Assembly (NCBI RefSeq): GCF_042662625.1 | Contig: NZ_JBHSXH010000015.1 | Span: 1,054,001 to 1,118,000, forward strand | Direction: 5' to 3' | From: Halopelagius fulvigenes | GTDB lineage: Archaea > Halobacteriota > Halobacteria > Halobacteriales > Haloferacaceae | Length of the DNA: 64,000 bases | Shown: piece after piece, positions 34,348 to 43,010 of the stretch | Layout of the letters: every line of letters starts with the position of its first letter | Position numbering within the stretch: the first letter of the stretch is position 1 | The notes under the pieces: model-generated | The model's input: the letters and a program-made list of their open reading frames with translations, nothing else | Told to the model about the DNA's origin: nothing | Databases searched by the model: none | Program-made: the position numbers and the translations under genes

Positions 34348-35979
34348 ATGACCGAATCGGACATCGCCGTCGCGACGCCGCGGGCGGCGTTTCGCTCGAC
34401 GGCGGCGGCGGCGCCGGACGGCGCGCGCGTCCCCGTCGAAGTCCGCGTCGTCGCGTCCGACCCGTTCGCCGCGTACCGCCGGGTTCGGAGCGACGACGCC
34501 GACGGCTTCTTCTACGAGACAACCGGTGGACAGCCCGGATGGGGCGCGTTCGGCGTCGAACCCGTCGAACGACTCCGCGTCGGGTCGGAGGCGGTCACCC
34601 TCCGCGACGCCGACGCGACCCGCGGCCCAGACGCCGACGGACTCGATCCGTCGAGCAACCGCGTCCTCCGCGGTGACGCCTCGGCGACGTCGCCGTCGCT
34701 CTCCGCCCTCGACGCCCTCCTCGACTCGGAGACGCTCGTCCGCGGCGACACCGGGTGCGACGTGCCGTACCCCTGCGGCCTGTTCGGGTGGCTCTCGTAC
34801 GACGTGGCCCGGGAACTCGAATCGCTGCCGGGCGGGGCGGAGGACGACAGGGGACTCCCGCGCCTGCAACTCGGCCTGTTCGACCGCGTGGCGACGTGGA
34901 GCGAACCGCGACCGGACGGGGAGTGCACGCTCCGAATCACCGCGTGTCCGCGCGTGCCCGCCGGGAGCGACCCCGACGACCTGTACGACCGCGCCATCGC
35001 CCGCGCGACGAACCTCGCGGAGGCGACGCTCTCGGGCGAGACGGCCCCGAGCGATCCGCCCGTCGAGACGGACGAAGCGCGGTTCGAGAGCGACTGCGAC
35101 CGCGAGGCGTTCGCCGACCGAGTGCGGACGGTGAAGCGGTACATCCGCGAGGGCGACACCTTCCAAGCGAACGTCTCGCAGCGACTCGTCGCGCCCGCGG
35201 CGGTCCACCCCGTCGCCGCGTACGATGCGCTCCGGCGCGTCAACCCCGCGCCGTACTCCGGCCTCGTGGAGTTCCGCGGGACCGACCTCGTCGGCGCGAG
35301 CCCCGAACTCCTGTTGGACGTCGAGGGCGACAGACTCGTGACCGAACCGATAGCGGGCACGCGGCCCCGCGGGGCGACGCCCGCCGAGGACGACGAACTC
35401 GAACTCGACCTGACGGCGGACGAGAAGGAACGCGCCGAACACGCGATGCTCGTGGACCTCGAACGGAACGACCTCGGGAAAGTCTCCGAGTACGGGAGCG
35501 TCGAGGTGTCGGAGTACCGGCGCGTGGACCGCTACTCCGAGGTGATGCACCTCGTGAGCGTCGTGGAGGGCGTCCGCCGACCGGACGTGTCGATAGCGGA
35601 CGCCGTCGCCGCCGTCTTCCCCGGCGGCACCATCACGGGCGCGCCGAAACCCCGGACGATGGAGATAATCGACGAGGTGGAGTCCACCCGCCGCGGACCG
35701 TACACCGGGAGCGTGGCCGCGTTCGGCTTCGACGACCGCGCGACGCTCAACATCGTCATCCGGACGCTGGTCCGCCGCGGCGAGGAGTACTTCCTCCGGG
35801 TCGGCGCGGGAATCGTCCACGACTCGGACTCCGACGCCGAGTACGACGAGACGCTGGCGAAGGGGCGGGCACTCGTCACCGCCATCGACGAGGCACTCGC
35901 CGCCGAGGGTCGCGGGATGAGCCTCGACGGGGACGCCGACGGTTCGGACGCCGCGGACGCGGCGGAGGGCCGACGATGA
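34348..35979 (+). CDS. pabB: Aminodeoxychorismate synthase component I (PabB/TrpE family)
   Basis: A 543-residue chorismate-utilising enzyme. The C-terminal catalytic domain has FQANVSQRLVAP, PAPYSGLVEF, GASPELLL, PIAGTRPRGATP, DEKERAEHAMLVDLERNDLG, and GSITGAP-like GGTITGAPKPRTMEIIDE, the signature shared by TrpE and PabB. Its neighbours PabA and a class IV aminotransferase (PabC) argue for para-aminobenzoate rather than anthranilate. Start ATG 34348, with a TATA-like element at about 34317-34323. It overlaps pabA by 4 nt. Assignment to PabB over TrpE rests on context. Confidence 0.85.
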   Translation: MTESDIAVATPRAAFRSTAAAAPDGARVPVEVRVVASDPFAAYRRVRSDDADGFFYETTGGQPGWGAFGVEPVERLRVGSEAVTLRDADATRGPDADGLDPSSNRVLRGDASATSPSLSALDALLDSETLVRGDTGCDVPYPCGLFGWLSYDVARELESLPGGAEDDRGLPRLQLGLFDRVATWSEPRPDGECTLRITACPRVPAGSDPDDLYDRAIARATNLAEATLSGETAPSDPPVETDEARFESDCDREAFADRVRTVKRYIREGDTFQANVSQRLVAPAAVHPVAAYDALRRVNPAPYSGLVEFRGTDLVGASPELLLDVEGDRLVTEPIAGTRPRGATPAEDDELELDLTADEKERAEHAMLVDLERNDLGKVSEYGSVEVSEYRRVDRYSEVMHLVSVVEGVRRPDVSIADAVAAVFPGGTITGAPKPRTMEIIDEVESTRRGPYTGSVAAFGFDDRATLNIVIRTLVRRGEEYFLRVGAGIVHDSDSDAEYDETLAKGRALVTAIDEALAAEGRGMSLDGDADGSDAADAAEGRR

Positions 35980-36572
35980 CCCGCGTCCTCGTCGTGGACA
36001 ACTACGACTCGTTCGCCTACAACCTCGTCCAGTACGTCGGCGAGTTCGCCGAGGAGGTGGTCGTCCGCCGGAACGACGCCGTCGATACCGACGGCATCCG
36101 CGCGATGGACCCCGACGGAATCGTCGTCTCGCCCGGCCCGGGAACGCCCGCAGAGGCGGGCGTCTCGATACCGATCTTCCGCGACCTGCGGTACCCGACG
36201 ATGGGCGTCTGTCTCGGCCACCAAGCCCTCTGCGCCGCACTCGGCGCGCCCGTCGTCCGCGCTCCCGAGGTGGTCCACGGGAAGTCCTCGCTCGTCTCCC
36301 ACGACGGGAAGGGCATCTTCCGCGGGATGGCCGACCGCTTCGAGGTGGGTCGCTACCACTCGCTGGCGGTCGAACGCGACGACTTGCCCGCCGGCCTCAC
36401 TGAGACGGCGCGGACCGACGACGAACGCGAAGTCGTGATGGGCGTCCGCCGCGACGACGGGCCGCACGTCGGCGTGCAGTTCCACCCCGAGAGCATCCTC
36501 ACCGCCGAGGGGAAGCGCCTCGTCGCCAACTTCGTCGCCGCCTGCGGCGACGGGGAGGACGCCGATGTCTGA
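35976..36572 (+). CDS. pabA: Aminodeoxychorismate synthase glutamine amidotransferase
   Basis: A 198-residue class I glutamine amidotransferase feeding ammonia to PabB. VVDNYDSFAYNLVQY (N-terminal), SPGPGTPAEAG, the nucleophile elbow GVCLGHQALC (catalytic Cys), and HPESILT with the catalytic His and Glu are all present. ATGA overlap with pabB (4 nt) and 8-nt overlap with pabC indicate translational coupling. It could equally serve anthranilate synthase. Confidence 0.88.
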   Translation: MTRVLVVDNYDSFAYNLVQYVGEFAEEVVVRRNDAVDTDGIRAMDPDGIVVSPGPGTPAEAGVSIPIFRDLRYPTMGVCLGHQALCAALGAPVVRAPEVVHGKSSLVSHDGKGIFRGMADRFEVGRYHSLAVERDDLPAGLTETARTDDEREVVMGVRRDDGPHVGVQFHPESILTAEGKRLVANFVAACGDGEDADV

Positions 36573-37473
36573 GGATTCCGACCTCCTGTACCACGTGAAC
36601 GGCGAGTTGGTGCCCGCCGACGAAGCCGCGGTGAGCGTCCGCGACAGGGGCTTCATGTACGGCGACGCGGCGTTCGAGACGCTCCGCGCCTACGGGGGCG
36701 ACGTGTTCCGGTGGGGGACGCACGCCGACCGCCTCCGGGAGACGTGCGACGTCATCGCTCTGGACCACGGCCTCTCCGACGCGGACCTGAAAGCCCGCGT
36801 GGACGAGACGCTCCGCGGGAACGAACTCGACGACGCCTACGTCCGACTCTCCGTCACGCGGGGCGTCCAACCCGGCAAACTCACGCCCGGCGAGGCGGTG
36901 GACCCGACGATCGTCGTCCTGGTGAAACCCCTTCCTCGGGGCGGACGCGGAAGCGATCCCGCGTGGGACGGCCCCGCGTCGTTGCAGACGGTGAAGACGC
37001 GGCGCGTCCCCGACCGGTCGATCCCCGCGCGTGCGAAGACGCACAACTACCTCAACGGCATCCTCGCGCGCCTCGAACTCCGCGTCACGGATGCTGACGA
37101 GGCGGTGATGCTCGATTCCGAGGGCCGCCTCGCCGAGGGCGCGACGAGCAACCTCTTCTTCGTCCGCGAGGACGCCCTCTGCACCCCGTCGCTCGACGGC
37201 CCGGTGCTGCCGGGCGTGACGCGCGCGGAGGTTCTGGACATCGCCGCCGAGGAGGGCATCCCGGTTCGGGAGAGGGCGTTCACCCCCGACGATCTACGAA
37301 ACGCCGCGGAGGCGTTCGTCACGAACACGACGTGGGAGGTGCGCCCCGTGGAGTCGGTGGACGGCATCGACGTCGGCGGCGGCCCGGTGACGATGCTCCT
37401 CTCCCGCGTGTTCGACGACCGGGTGGAACGAGAACACTACGCAGACGACGCGACGGAGCCGAACGGGCAATAA
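36565..37473 (+). CDS. pabC: Class IV aminotransferase, probable aminodeoxychorismate lyase
   Basis: A 302-residue fold-type IV PLP enzyme. The N-terminal VSVRDRGFMYGDAAFETLR is the family opening, the PLP lysine is in RAKTHNYLNGILA (about residue 157), and EGATSNLFFV binds the phosphate. Placed after pabBA with overlapping ends, it most likely releases pyruvate from aminodeoxychorismate to give para-aminobenzoate for pterin/folate-type cofactors; branched-chain aminotransferase is the main alternative. Confidence 0.82.
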   Translation: MSEDSDLLYHVNGELVPADEAAVSVRDRGFMYGDAAFETLRAYGGDVFRWGTHADRLRETCDVIALDHGLSDADLKARVDETLRGNELDDAYVRLSVTRGVQPGKLTPGEAVDPTIVVLVKPLPRGGRGSDPAWDGPASLQTVKTRRVPDRSIPARAKTHNYLNGILARLELRVTDADEAVMLDSEGRLAEGATSNLFFVREDALCTPSLDGPVLPGVTRAEVLDIAAEEGIPVRERAFTPDDLRNAAEAFVTNTTWEVRPVESVDGIDVGGGPVTMLLSRVFDDRVEREHYADDATEPNGQ

Positions 37474-37519
37474 ATTCGAAGACCGTCAGCTTTTGAAGAC
37501 ACCGACTCGGAAGGCCGGT

Positions 37520-37930
37520 ATGGACGACTCGCGCCGAATCGTCGCCGCCGACGACGTGCCCGAGGACGGCACGCTTCTCTTCACCGTCTCGGAGGGCGGC
37601 GACCGGACGGAAGCGATTCTCACCCGCCTCGACGACGGGGCCATCGTGGCGTTCTCGAACTACTGCCCCCACTGGACGGACGTGCGACTCGACAAGGGGG
37701 CCGGTGCGCTGGTCCGAAACGGCGAACTCGTCTGCCAGAAACACGGTGCGACGTTCGAACGCGACTCGGGAGTCTGTGACTTCGGCCCCTGCGAGGGCGC
37801 GGTGTTGGAGACTATCGACGTGACCGTCGAGGACGGGTCCGTGCTGTTGACCGACGACGACTACGCGTTCGAAAATCTCGGCGCGGCGCAGGAGTACGAC
37901 CGGTCGTCGGGCAACCAAATCGGGTTCTGA
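37520..37930 (+). CDS. Rieske-type [2Fe-2S] protein, stand-alone
   Basis: A 136-residue single-domain Rieske ferredoxin-like protein. The cluster ligands are Cys49-Pro-His51 and Cys72-Gln-Lys-His75 within SNYCPHWTD and LVCQKHGATF. There is no signal peptide or membrane anchor, so it is a soluble cytoplasmic electron carrier or oxygenase partner. The ATG at 37520 has a TATA-like element at 37491-37498, 27 nt upstream, which sets the start. The redox partner is not in the window. Confidence 0.87.
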   Translation: MDDSRRIVAADDVPEDGTLLFTVSEGGDRTEAILTRLDDGAIVAFSNYCPHWTDVRLDKGAGALVRNGELVCQKHGATFERDSGVCDFGPCEGAVLETIDVTVEDGSVLLTDDDYAFENLGAAQEYDRSSGNQIGF

Positions 37931-37958
37931 GCGACTCTCCCGTGGGTGTACGGCGTCT

Positions 37959-38291
37959 CTACCCGCTCGTTTCCGTCCCGGGGCCGACCGACGCAAAGTT
38001 GACGACGACGAACGCGACCAGCAGGACCACCGCGAGGGCGGCGAACGACAGCGACAGGGTACGTCGGCTCGCCGACGAGAGGCCGAGGCGGTCACCGACC
38101 CCTTCGGTCGCCAACAGCGCCGATAGGACCTACGAGAGACCGATAGCCGCGATCCAACCGCCCCCGAGGGCCGACACGGGGACCAGCAGAAGGCCGTAGC
38201 CGAACACCGCCGCCCCGACGAGGACGGCCAGCACGACGCCGACGGCGAATATCCCGGACGCGGTCGATTCGACCGATTCACTAGTAGTCAA
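37959..38291 (-). pseudogene. Small membrane protein gene interrupted by an in-frame amber codon
   Basis: Read from a TTG at 38289-38291 the frame encodes two or three hydrophobic segments (GIFAVGVVLAVLVGAAVFGY at residues 13-32; a second near 42-60; a third near 85-103). Codon 54 is TAG (38130-38132); the same frame then continues with identical composition to a second TAG at 37959-37961. Removing the stop gives a 110-residue protein. Codon use on both sides is coding-like. A single-base change (for example TTG to TAG) would explain it. A TATA-like element is around 38312-38320. Readthrough or a sequencing error are alternatives. Confidence 0.65.
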
Positions 38292-38381
38292 GTGTAGACG
38301 TACGGCGTCTGGCAGGATAACCGTTCTACGACCGCGAGACGCGAAAATTCGGCGCTTAAAGGGGTCGTGTTCGGTAAACCA

Positions 38382-38446
38382 TAGCGGGAGGGAGATTTCA
38401 ACCTCGGTCGCTCACGTCCGTTCGCTCCCCGATTCAAATCTACTCG
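38382..38446. repeat. tRNA-derived fragment forming an imperfect inverted repeat
   Basis: Positions 38382-38402 match the 3' end of the nearby initiator tRNA gene (38523-38543) at 19 of 21 bases, and 38431-38446 carries the same T-arm sequence in inverted orientation. The spacer is CTCG/CGCTC-rich. It may be a degenerate attachment site or a dispersed tRNA-like repeat. Confidence 0.55.
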
Positions 38447-38458
38447 ATGTTACTCGCA

Positions 38459-38515
38459 CCGACAGTCACGATTCTACGCCGAGACGAGACTCGGCGTTCG
38501 GTTGGTGACTGTCGG
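38459..38515 (-). ncRNA. Two-tier perfect hairpin directly 3' of the initiator tRNA
   Basis: The outer 11-bp stem (38459-38469 with 38505-38515) and inner 8-bp stem (38476-38483 with 38490-38497, 6-nt loop) are both perfectly paired, separated by a 6/7-nt internal loop. On the minus strand it begins 7 nt after the tRNA discriminator base. It could be a terminator, a tRNA trailer element or an independent small RNA. No ORF overlaps it. Confidence 0.5.
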
Positions 38516-38522
38516 AGAGAAG

Positions 38523-38597
38523 TAGCGGGAGGTAGATTTGAACTACCGATCTCCGGGTTATGAGCCCGGCGGAATCTCCTGGCTATCCCATCCCGCT
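38523..38597 (-). tRNA. Initiator tRNA-Met (CAU)
   Basis: A 75-nt cloverleaf: acceptor stem 38591-38597 with 38524-38530 (7 bp, A1:U72 first pair as in archaeal initiators), anticodon CAU at 38560-38562 in a CUCAUAA loop, three G:C pairs next to the loop (GGG/CCC, the initiator signature) and T-arm GTTCAAATC. CCA is not encoded and no intron is seen. These features separate it from the elongator tRNA-Met. Confidence 0.93.
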
Positions 38598-38667
38598 ACA
38601 TGGTTCAAACTCCGGCTGACGGTTAAGGGTTATGTTTCGGGCGCCGTATGCTAATTTCCACCGTTCG

Positions 38668-39117
38668 TCACGGCCGTGAGATGCGCCACGTGAACGTGCT
38701 CTCGGCGACGTAGTTCACCAGCATCGAGGCGGCTATCGCGATCGGAATCGGGATGACCTGCCAGAAGTCGAAGCCGAACAGGACGACCGAGAGGTCGATC
38801 TGGCGAAGCGACCGGACGATGAGGAACTGGAGGGCGAGGCCGCCGCTTCTGACGAGATTCGACGTGAGGAAGCGCCGAACCGTCGGGAGCGTTCCGCCCG
38901 CGCCCTCGTCGGCGAACGTCCAGTTCTCGTTGATGACGAACATGACGACGATGGCGACTTCCGCGCCGACGAGCTTCGCGTACTCGCCGAGGACGCCGAG
39001 GAGGACGATGAGCGCCGTCGTCGTCGTCATGTCGAAGACTGCGCCCACCGCACCGACGGAGACGAACTTGCCGAAGCGAACGCCCGAGAAGAGGGCGTCT
39101 AGCGAGCGATTGCTCAT
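38668..39117 (-). CDS. GtrA family membrane protein
   Basis: A 149-residue protein with four hydrophobic segments, matching the GtrA fold (about residues 18-40, 48-68, 88-110, 120-140), with FGKFVSVGAVGAVFD at the start and NYVAESTFTW at the end. GtrA proteins are thought to flip polyprenyl-linked sugars. The start lies 2 nt after the GT2 stop, so both genes work together in polysaccharide or glycan export. Confidence 0.87.
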   Translation of the reverse strand: MSNRSLDALFSGVRFGKFVSVGAVGAVFDMTTTTALIVLLGVLGEYAKLVGAEVAIVVMFVINENWTFADEGAGGTLPTVRRFLTSNLVRSGGLALQFLIVRSLRQIDLSVVLFGFDFWQVIPIPIAIAASMLVNYVAESTFTWRISRP

Positions 39118-39119
39118 CC

Positions 39120-39926
39120 TCAGTCGGCCTCTGTCGCCTCGACGGAGTCGGTCAGACGGTTCACGAGAGTCGGCCTGTCCGTCCGCGTCGTCTCCAACAG
39201 TTCGTGGACGCGATCCTCACTGATGATGCGGGCGCGGTGCCGCGAGAGGAGGAGGCCGCGGGCGAGGCGGAACGTCGTCTCGACCGGCGAGACGGTCGAA
39301 CCCGGCCGGTCCTCCCAGCGGACCGGCACCTCGGCGACGCGGTAGTCGAGGGCGTCGGCGACGGCGATGAGTTCAATGTCCCACGCGAACCCCGGATCGT
39401 ACAGGTGGTCGCGGACCTCTACCCACGCGTCCGAGGCGATGGCCTTCGCGCCGCACTGGTAGTCGTAGAGACCCACGTCGAGGAGTCGCCGCGCCAACCA
39501 CGCGAACCCGTCGCCGAGGCGTCGCCGGGCGAACGTCTGGTGGGAGGCGACGTCCGCGCGCGGGTGTCGCCGCGACCCGACGGAGAGGGAGGCGTCGCCG
39601 TCCGCGACGGGGGCGACGACGTCCGCGAACGAGTCGGCCGGCGTGCTACCGTCCGCGTCGGCGAAGGCGAGGACGTCCACCTCCGACGCGAGCGATTCGA
39701 ATCCGGCGGTGATTGCTGCACCCTTCCCGCGGCGGTCGGCGACGGCGTTCACGGTTACGAACTCGGGGGCGTCGCGGAGGTGGGCGAGGACCTTCGGGCG
39801 GGGGTCGTCCAGTTCGATTCGGACGAGTTCGGGGGTCAACTGGTCGTCGAGGGAACGTACGTACGAGAGGAGGCGTTCCGGGTCGGGCCGGTACGCGGGC
39901 ACCACGACCCCGACGGTACGGTTCAT
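39120..39926 (-). CDS. Family 2 glycosyltransferase (dolichol-phosphate sugar synthase-like)
   Basis: A 268-residue GT-A glycosyltransferase: VGVVVPAYRPDPERLL (nucleotide-sugar entry), RRGKGAAITAGFE, the metal-binding DVLAFADADGSTPADSF, YDYQCGAKAI and WDIELIAVAD with VRWEDRPGSTV. This pattern fits enzymes charging dolichol phosphate with glucose or mannose (DpgS/AglD-like). TATA at 39948-39956 is 26 nt before the ATG. Partner GtrA follows; a role in N-glycosylation or cell-surface lipoglycan is likely. It contains no membrane segments itself. Confidence 0.87.
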   Translation of the reverse strand: MNRTVGVVVPAYRPDPERLLSYVRSLDDQLTPELVRIELDDPRPKVLAHLRDAPEFVTVNAVADRRGKGAAITAGFESLASEVDVLAFADADGSTPADSFADVVAPVADGDASLSVGSRRHPRADVASHQTFARRRLGDGFAWLARRLLDVGLYDYQCGAKAIASDAWVEVRDHLYDPGFAWDIELIAVADALDYRVAEVPVRWEDRPGSTVSPVETTFRLARGLLLSRHRARIISEDRVHELLETTRTDRPTLVNRLTDSVEATEAD

Positions 39927-40095
39927 TGGAGACCCATACCGCCTTCGGGGTAAAAAACGAACCGTTACTTCCGCCCTCTTGCAAAACGGACGGACGAGAC
40001 GACACGCCGCCCCGCGAGTCCCTCGGCGGCCGTGCCATCGTCGAACGCATCATAAAGTGTATGCACCGTGGCCGCCCTCTGACCTATAGAACGCG

Positions 40096-42546
40096 ATGGA
40101 GTACGCCCTCGTCATCCGCTGGTTGGTCCTCTACGCCGTACTGTTCGCGGCGGGACTGCCACTCGCCGCCCGCCTCCTCCCCGACGCCGCGGGGCGAGGG
40201 GCCGGACTCGCTCTCCCCGCCGCCCTCCTCGTACTGACGGTGCCCGCCTACTGGGTCGGTCAGATCTCGTTCGGTCCGATAGCCCTCGCCGCGGGCGTCG
40301 TCGCCCTCCTCGTCGCCGCCGCCCTCGCGGCGTTCGACGCCGACGCCCTCCGCGACGGGCGCGCGGATCTCGCCGTCGATATCGACGTCAGGGCCGCGGG
40401 AGACGCCTTCGCCGTGTTCACCGCGGCGTTCCTCTTCGTCGTCGCGATCAGGGCGTTCGACCCCGCGGTGTTCCCCGCCGGCGGCGAGAAGTTCCTCGAC
40501 TTCGGCCTCCTGAAGACGCTCGAACGCTCCTCGACGCTCCCGCCGGAGGACTTCTGGTTCGCGGGCGAACCGGTGAAGTACTACTACGGCGGCCACCTGA
40601 TGACCACGCTCCTCTCGTGGCTCAGCGGGACGGAACCGCGCTTCGCGTACAACCTCGCCCTCGCGGGGTTCTACGGCGCAGTCGTCACCGCCGCTTTCGA
40701 ACTCGCCGGCGCGATCGGCGCGGAACGCGGCGTCCCCCGTCGAATCGCCGGCCTGTTCGCGGCGTTCTTCGTCGGGTTCGCGAGCAACCTCGTCACGATG
40801 GGTCGCTTCGCGCTCCTGGCGTTGCCGGATGATCTCCAACGGACCGCCGCCGAGTTGATCGCAGAGCAGACCGAGTACGCGGTGTCCGACGTCCTCGCGG
40901 GCGCGGGGTCGTTCTCCTACTGGAGCGCGAGCCGCGTCATCCCGGGGACGATCAACGAGTTCCCCCTGTTCGCGTGGTTGAACGGCGACCTGCACGCGCA
41001 CATGACGGGGACGCCGTTTCTCCTCCTCGCGGCCGCCGTCGGGTTCGCGTACTACCGGACGCCCGACGCGAACCGCCGCCGGCGGCGCGCGCTCGTCTTC
41101 GGTGCGGTGCCCCTCGTCGCGTCGTGGCAGGCCGTCCACAACACGTGGAGTTTCCCGAGCGTCCTCGGTCTGGCGTGGTTGGCCGTCGCCTTCGCCCCCG
41201 CCGCGCCGTGGTCGCTCCTCCCGGGCGTGGGGGCGGTCGGTCGCCGCGCCGCGTCTCGCTCTCGACTCGCCGCGGAGGCGACGCGCGTCGCGTCGGCGTT
41301 CGTCGCCGTCGGCGTCGCCGCCGTCGTCGCCGTCGCCCTCGCGTCGCCGTTCCTCTTCGGCGCGGCAACGGGCGCGGGCGGACGCTCGATCGAACTCCTC
41401 GGCCCGGAGATGCGGAGCGGGTTCGGCGGGTTGCTGTTCGTCCACGGCGCGTTCATCGCCGCCTTCGGCGCGTACCTCCTCGCGCGCCTCCGCGTCGAAC
41501 GGCCGGCGTACGTCGTCGGCGCACTCGCCGCCGCCGCGTTCGTCGCCCTCGAAATCGGCTTCGCCGCCCTCGCGGTGGTCGTCCCCCTCCTCGTCTTCGG
41601 GTGGGTCGCCCTGCGGACCGACCGCCCCGTCGGGTACGAGACGGTCCTGATAGTCGGCGGGGCGGGCATCGTCACGCTCGTCGAACTCGTCTACGTGAGC
41701 GAACAGGCCGGGCCGGGGCGCATGAACACCGTGTTCAAGACGTACATGCAGGTGTGGATGCTCTGGGCGACGGCGATGGGCGTCGTCCTCCCGTCGCTGG
41801 TTCGGGGCGTCCCGGCTTCGGCGTCCGACGCCGCGAGCGACGTCGCCGAACGGAGTTCGGCGGCCCGTGAGACAGCGTCCCGCGACGTACGGTCGCGGGC
41901 GGGATCCGTCGCCACCGACGGCGGGCGCGTCCCGTGGCGGCGGTTCGCCGCCGCCGCGTTCGTCGTCGCCCTCGTCGCCTCCACGTCCGTCTACGGCGTG
42001 ATGGCCCTCGGTAACCACTTCCAGCAGGGGCCGCCCGGCGGGACGACGCTGGACGCGACGCAGTTCGTCGAGACGTACCACCCCGAACAGGCGGCGGCCA
42101 TCGACTGGCTCGATAAACGGGAGGGGACGCCCACGCTGTTGGAAGCGCCGGGGACGCACTACTACCCCGGCGGGAACGACGGGCGGACGAGGGTGATGTA
42201 CAACTGGAACGCCAGCGCCGCGTCGTCGCTCACCGGCGTCCCCTCCGTCGCGGGGTGGGCGCACGAAGTCGGCTACCGCGGCGACGAGGTGTACTACGAC
42301 CGCGTCCGCGACGTGGACGCGATGTTCACGGGCGACGCGGAGACCCGCGCGGACCTGTTCCGCGAGTACGACGTGCGGTACATCTGGGTCGGACCGAGCG
42401 AGAGACACCGCTACGGCGACGTTTCCTTCGAGATGGAGGGCGTGACGGTGGCCCACCGGTCGGGCTCCGTCACGATATACGAGGTTCACCCCGACCGGCT
42501 ACCGGGCGCGTCCGGCGGGTCGGCGACCGAGAACGAGTCCGCGTGA
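40096..42546 (+). CDS. DUF2298 (YYY-type) large membrane protein
   Basis: An 816-residue protein with about 12-14 hydrophobic segments and an extracytoplasmic C-terminal part from about residue 645. The diagnostic YYY motif is in EPVKYYYGGHLMTTLLSW (about residues 155-172). Family members (found in archaea and Chloroflexi) resemble GT-C glycosyltransferases such as oligosaccharyl or mannosyl transferases by layout, but none is characterised to my knowledge. Divergent from the GT2-GtrA pair, which suggests a polyprenyl-linked sugar acceptor/donor chain. ATG at 40096, TATA-like stretch at 40050-40057 giving a short leader. Confidence 0.82.
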   Translation: MEYALVIRWLVLYAVLFAAGLPLAARLLPDAAGRGAGLALPAALLVLTVPAYWVGQISFGPIALAAGVVALLVAAALAAFDADALRDGRADLAVDIDVRAAGDAFAVFTAAFLFVVAIRAFDPAVFPAGGEKFLDFGLLKTLERSSTLPPEDFWFAGEPVKYYYGGHLMTTLLSWLSGTEPRFAYNLALAGFYGAVVTAAFELAGAIGAERGVPRRIAGLFAAFFVGFASNLVTMGRFALLALPDDLQRTAAELIAEQTEYAVSDVLAGAGSFSYWSASRVIPGTINEFPLFAWLNGDLHAHMTGTPFLLLAAAVGFAYYRTPDANRRRRRALVFGAVPLVASWQAVHNTWSFPSVLGLAWLAVAFAPAAPWSLLPGVGAVGRRAASRSRLAAEATRVASAFVAVGVAAVVAVALASPFLFGAATGAGGRSIELLGPEMRSGFGGLLFVHGAFIAAFGAYLLARLRVERPAYVVGALAAAAFVALEIGFAALAVVVPLLVFGWVALRTDRPVGYETVLIVGGAGIVTLVELVYVSEQAGPGRMNTVFKTYMQVWMLWATAMGVVLPSLVRGVPASASDAASDVAERSSAARETASRDVRSRAGSVATDGGRVPWRRFAAAAFVVALVASTSVYGVMALGNHFQQGPPGGTTLDATQFVETYHPEQAAAIDWLDKREGTPTLLEAPGTHYYPGGNDGRTRVMYNWNASAASSLTGVPSVAGWAHEVGYRGDEVYYDRVRDVDAMFTGDAETRADLFREYDVRYIWVGPSERHRYGDVSFEMEGVTVAHRSGSVTIYEVHPDRLPGASGGSATENESA

Positions 42547-42578
42547 GCGTCGCGGTCGGGGGCGGGAGCGACCGAAAG

Positions 42579-42836
42579 TTAGGCGCCGCGCTTCGAGATG
42601 ACGTCTACGGCCTCGGCGTCTACGGCGTTGACGTCGAGGAAGTGGGGGACGTACTCGCGGCGGTCGAACGTCTCTCTTTCCTCCTCCGTGCCGACGGTGC
42701 ACCACAACTGGACGCGGTCCGGACCGTGCCAGTCGCCCTGTCGGTCGATGGAGAAGCAGACCACTTCCTCACCGTCCACTTCGATGATCGCGTTGCGCCG
42801 GATGCCGGGATCGCCGCGGATGATGAGCTTCTTCAT
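42579..42836 (-). CDS. HAH_0734 family small protein
   Basis: An 85-residue soluble protein starting MKKLIIRGDPGIRRNAIIE, with QGDWHGPDRVQLWCTVGTE in the middle. The family is widespread in haloarchaea and usually sits beside ribosomal protein genes, as here (divergent from rpl44e). TATA-like element at 42860-42867 is 28 nt before the ATG, setting the start rather than the longer open frame. Function unknown; beta-rich and nucleic-acid-binding by impression only. Confidence 0.82.
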   Translation of the reverse strand: MKKLIIRGDPGIRRNAIIEVDGEEVVCFSIDRQGDWHGPDRVQLWCTVGTEEERETFDRREYVPHFLDVNAVDAEAVDVISKRGA

Positions 42837-43010
42837 ACGGCGACGTTTTGCCCAGTCGGGGCTTAACGGCTTCGGAGATGGCTCGCCGCCGTCGCGGTCG
42901 TCGCCGCGGGCGAGAGGCGTGCCATTCGGCCCCACGGAACCGTCCGGGGACCGACGCGAACCAAACGGGTTTTAACGGGCCATGCCGAACTTCGCGTAAG
43001 GTCGATATCT

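Noticed and set aside
34348..36572. Anthranilate synthase (trpE/trpG) instead of pabB/pabA
   Set aside because: Possible by motif, but the overlapping class IV aminotransferase points to para-aminobenzoate synthesis and no other trp gene is nearby.
38130..38132. Amber codon as a pyrrolysine site
   Set aside because: No pylT/PylS-like gene or methylamine-methyltransferase context in the window; nonsense mutation is simpler.
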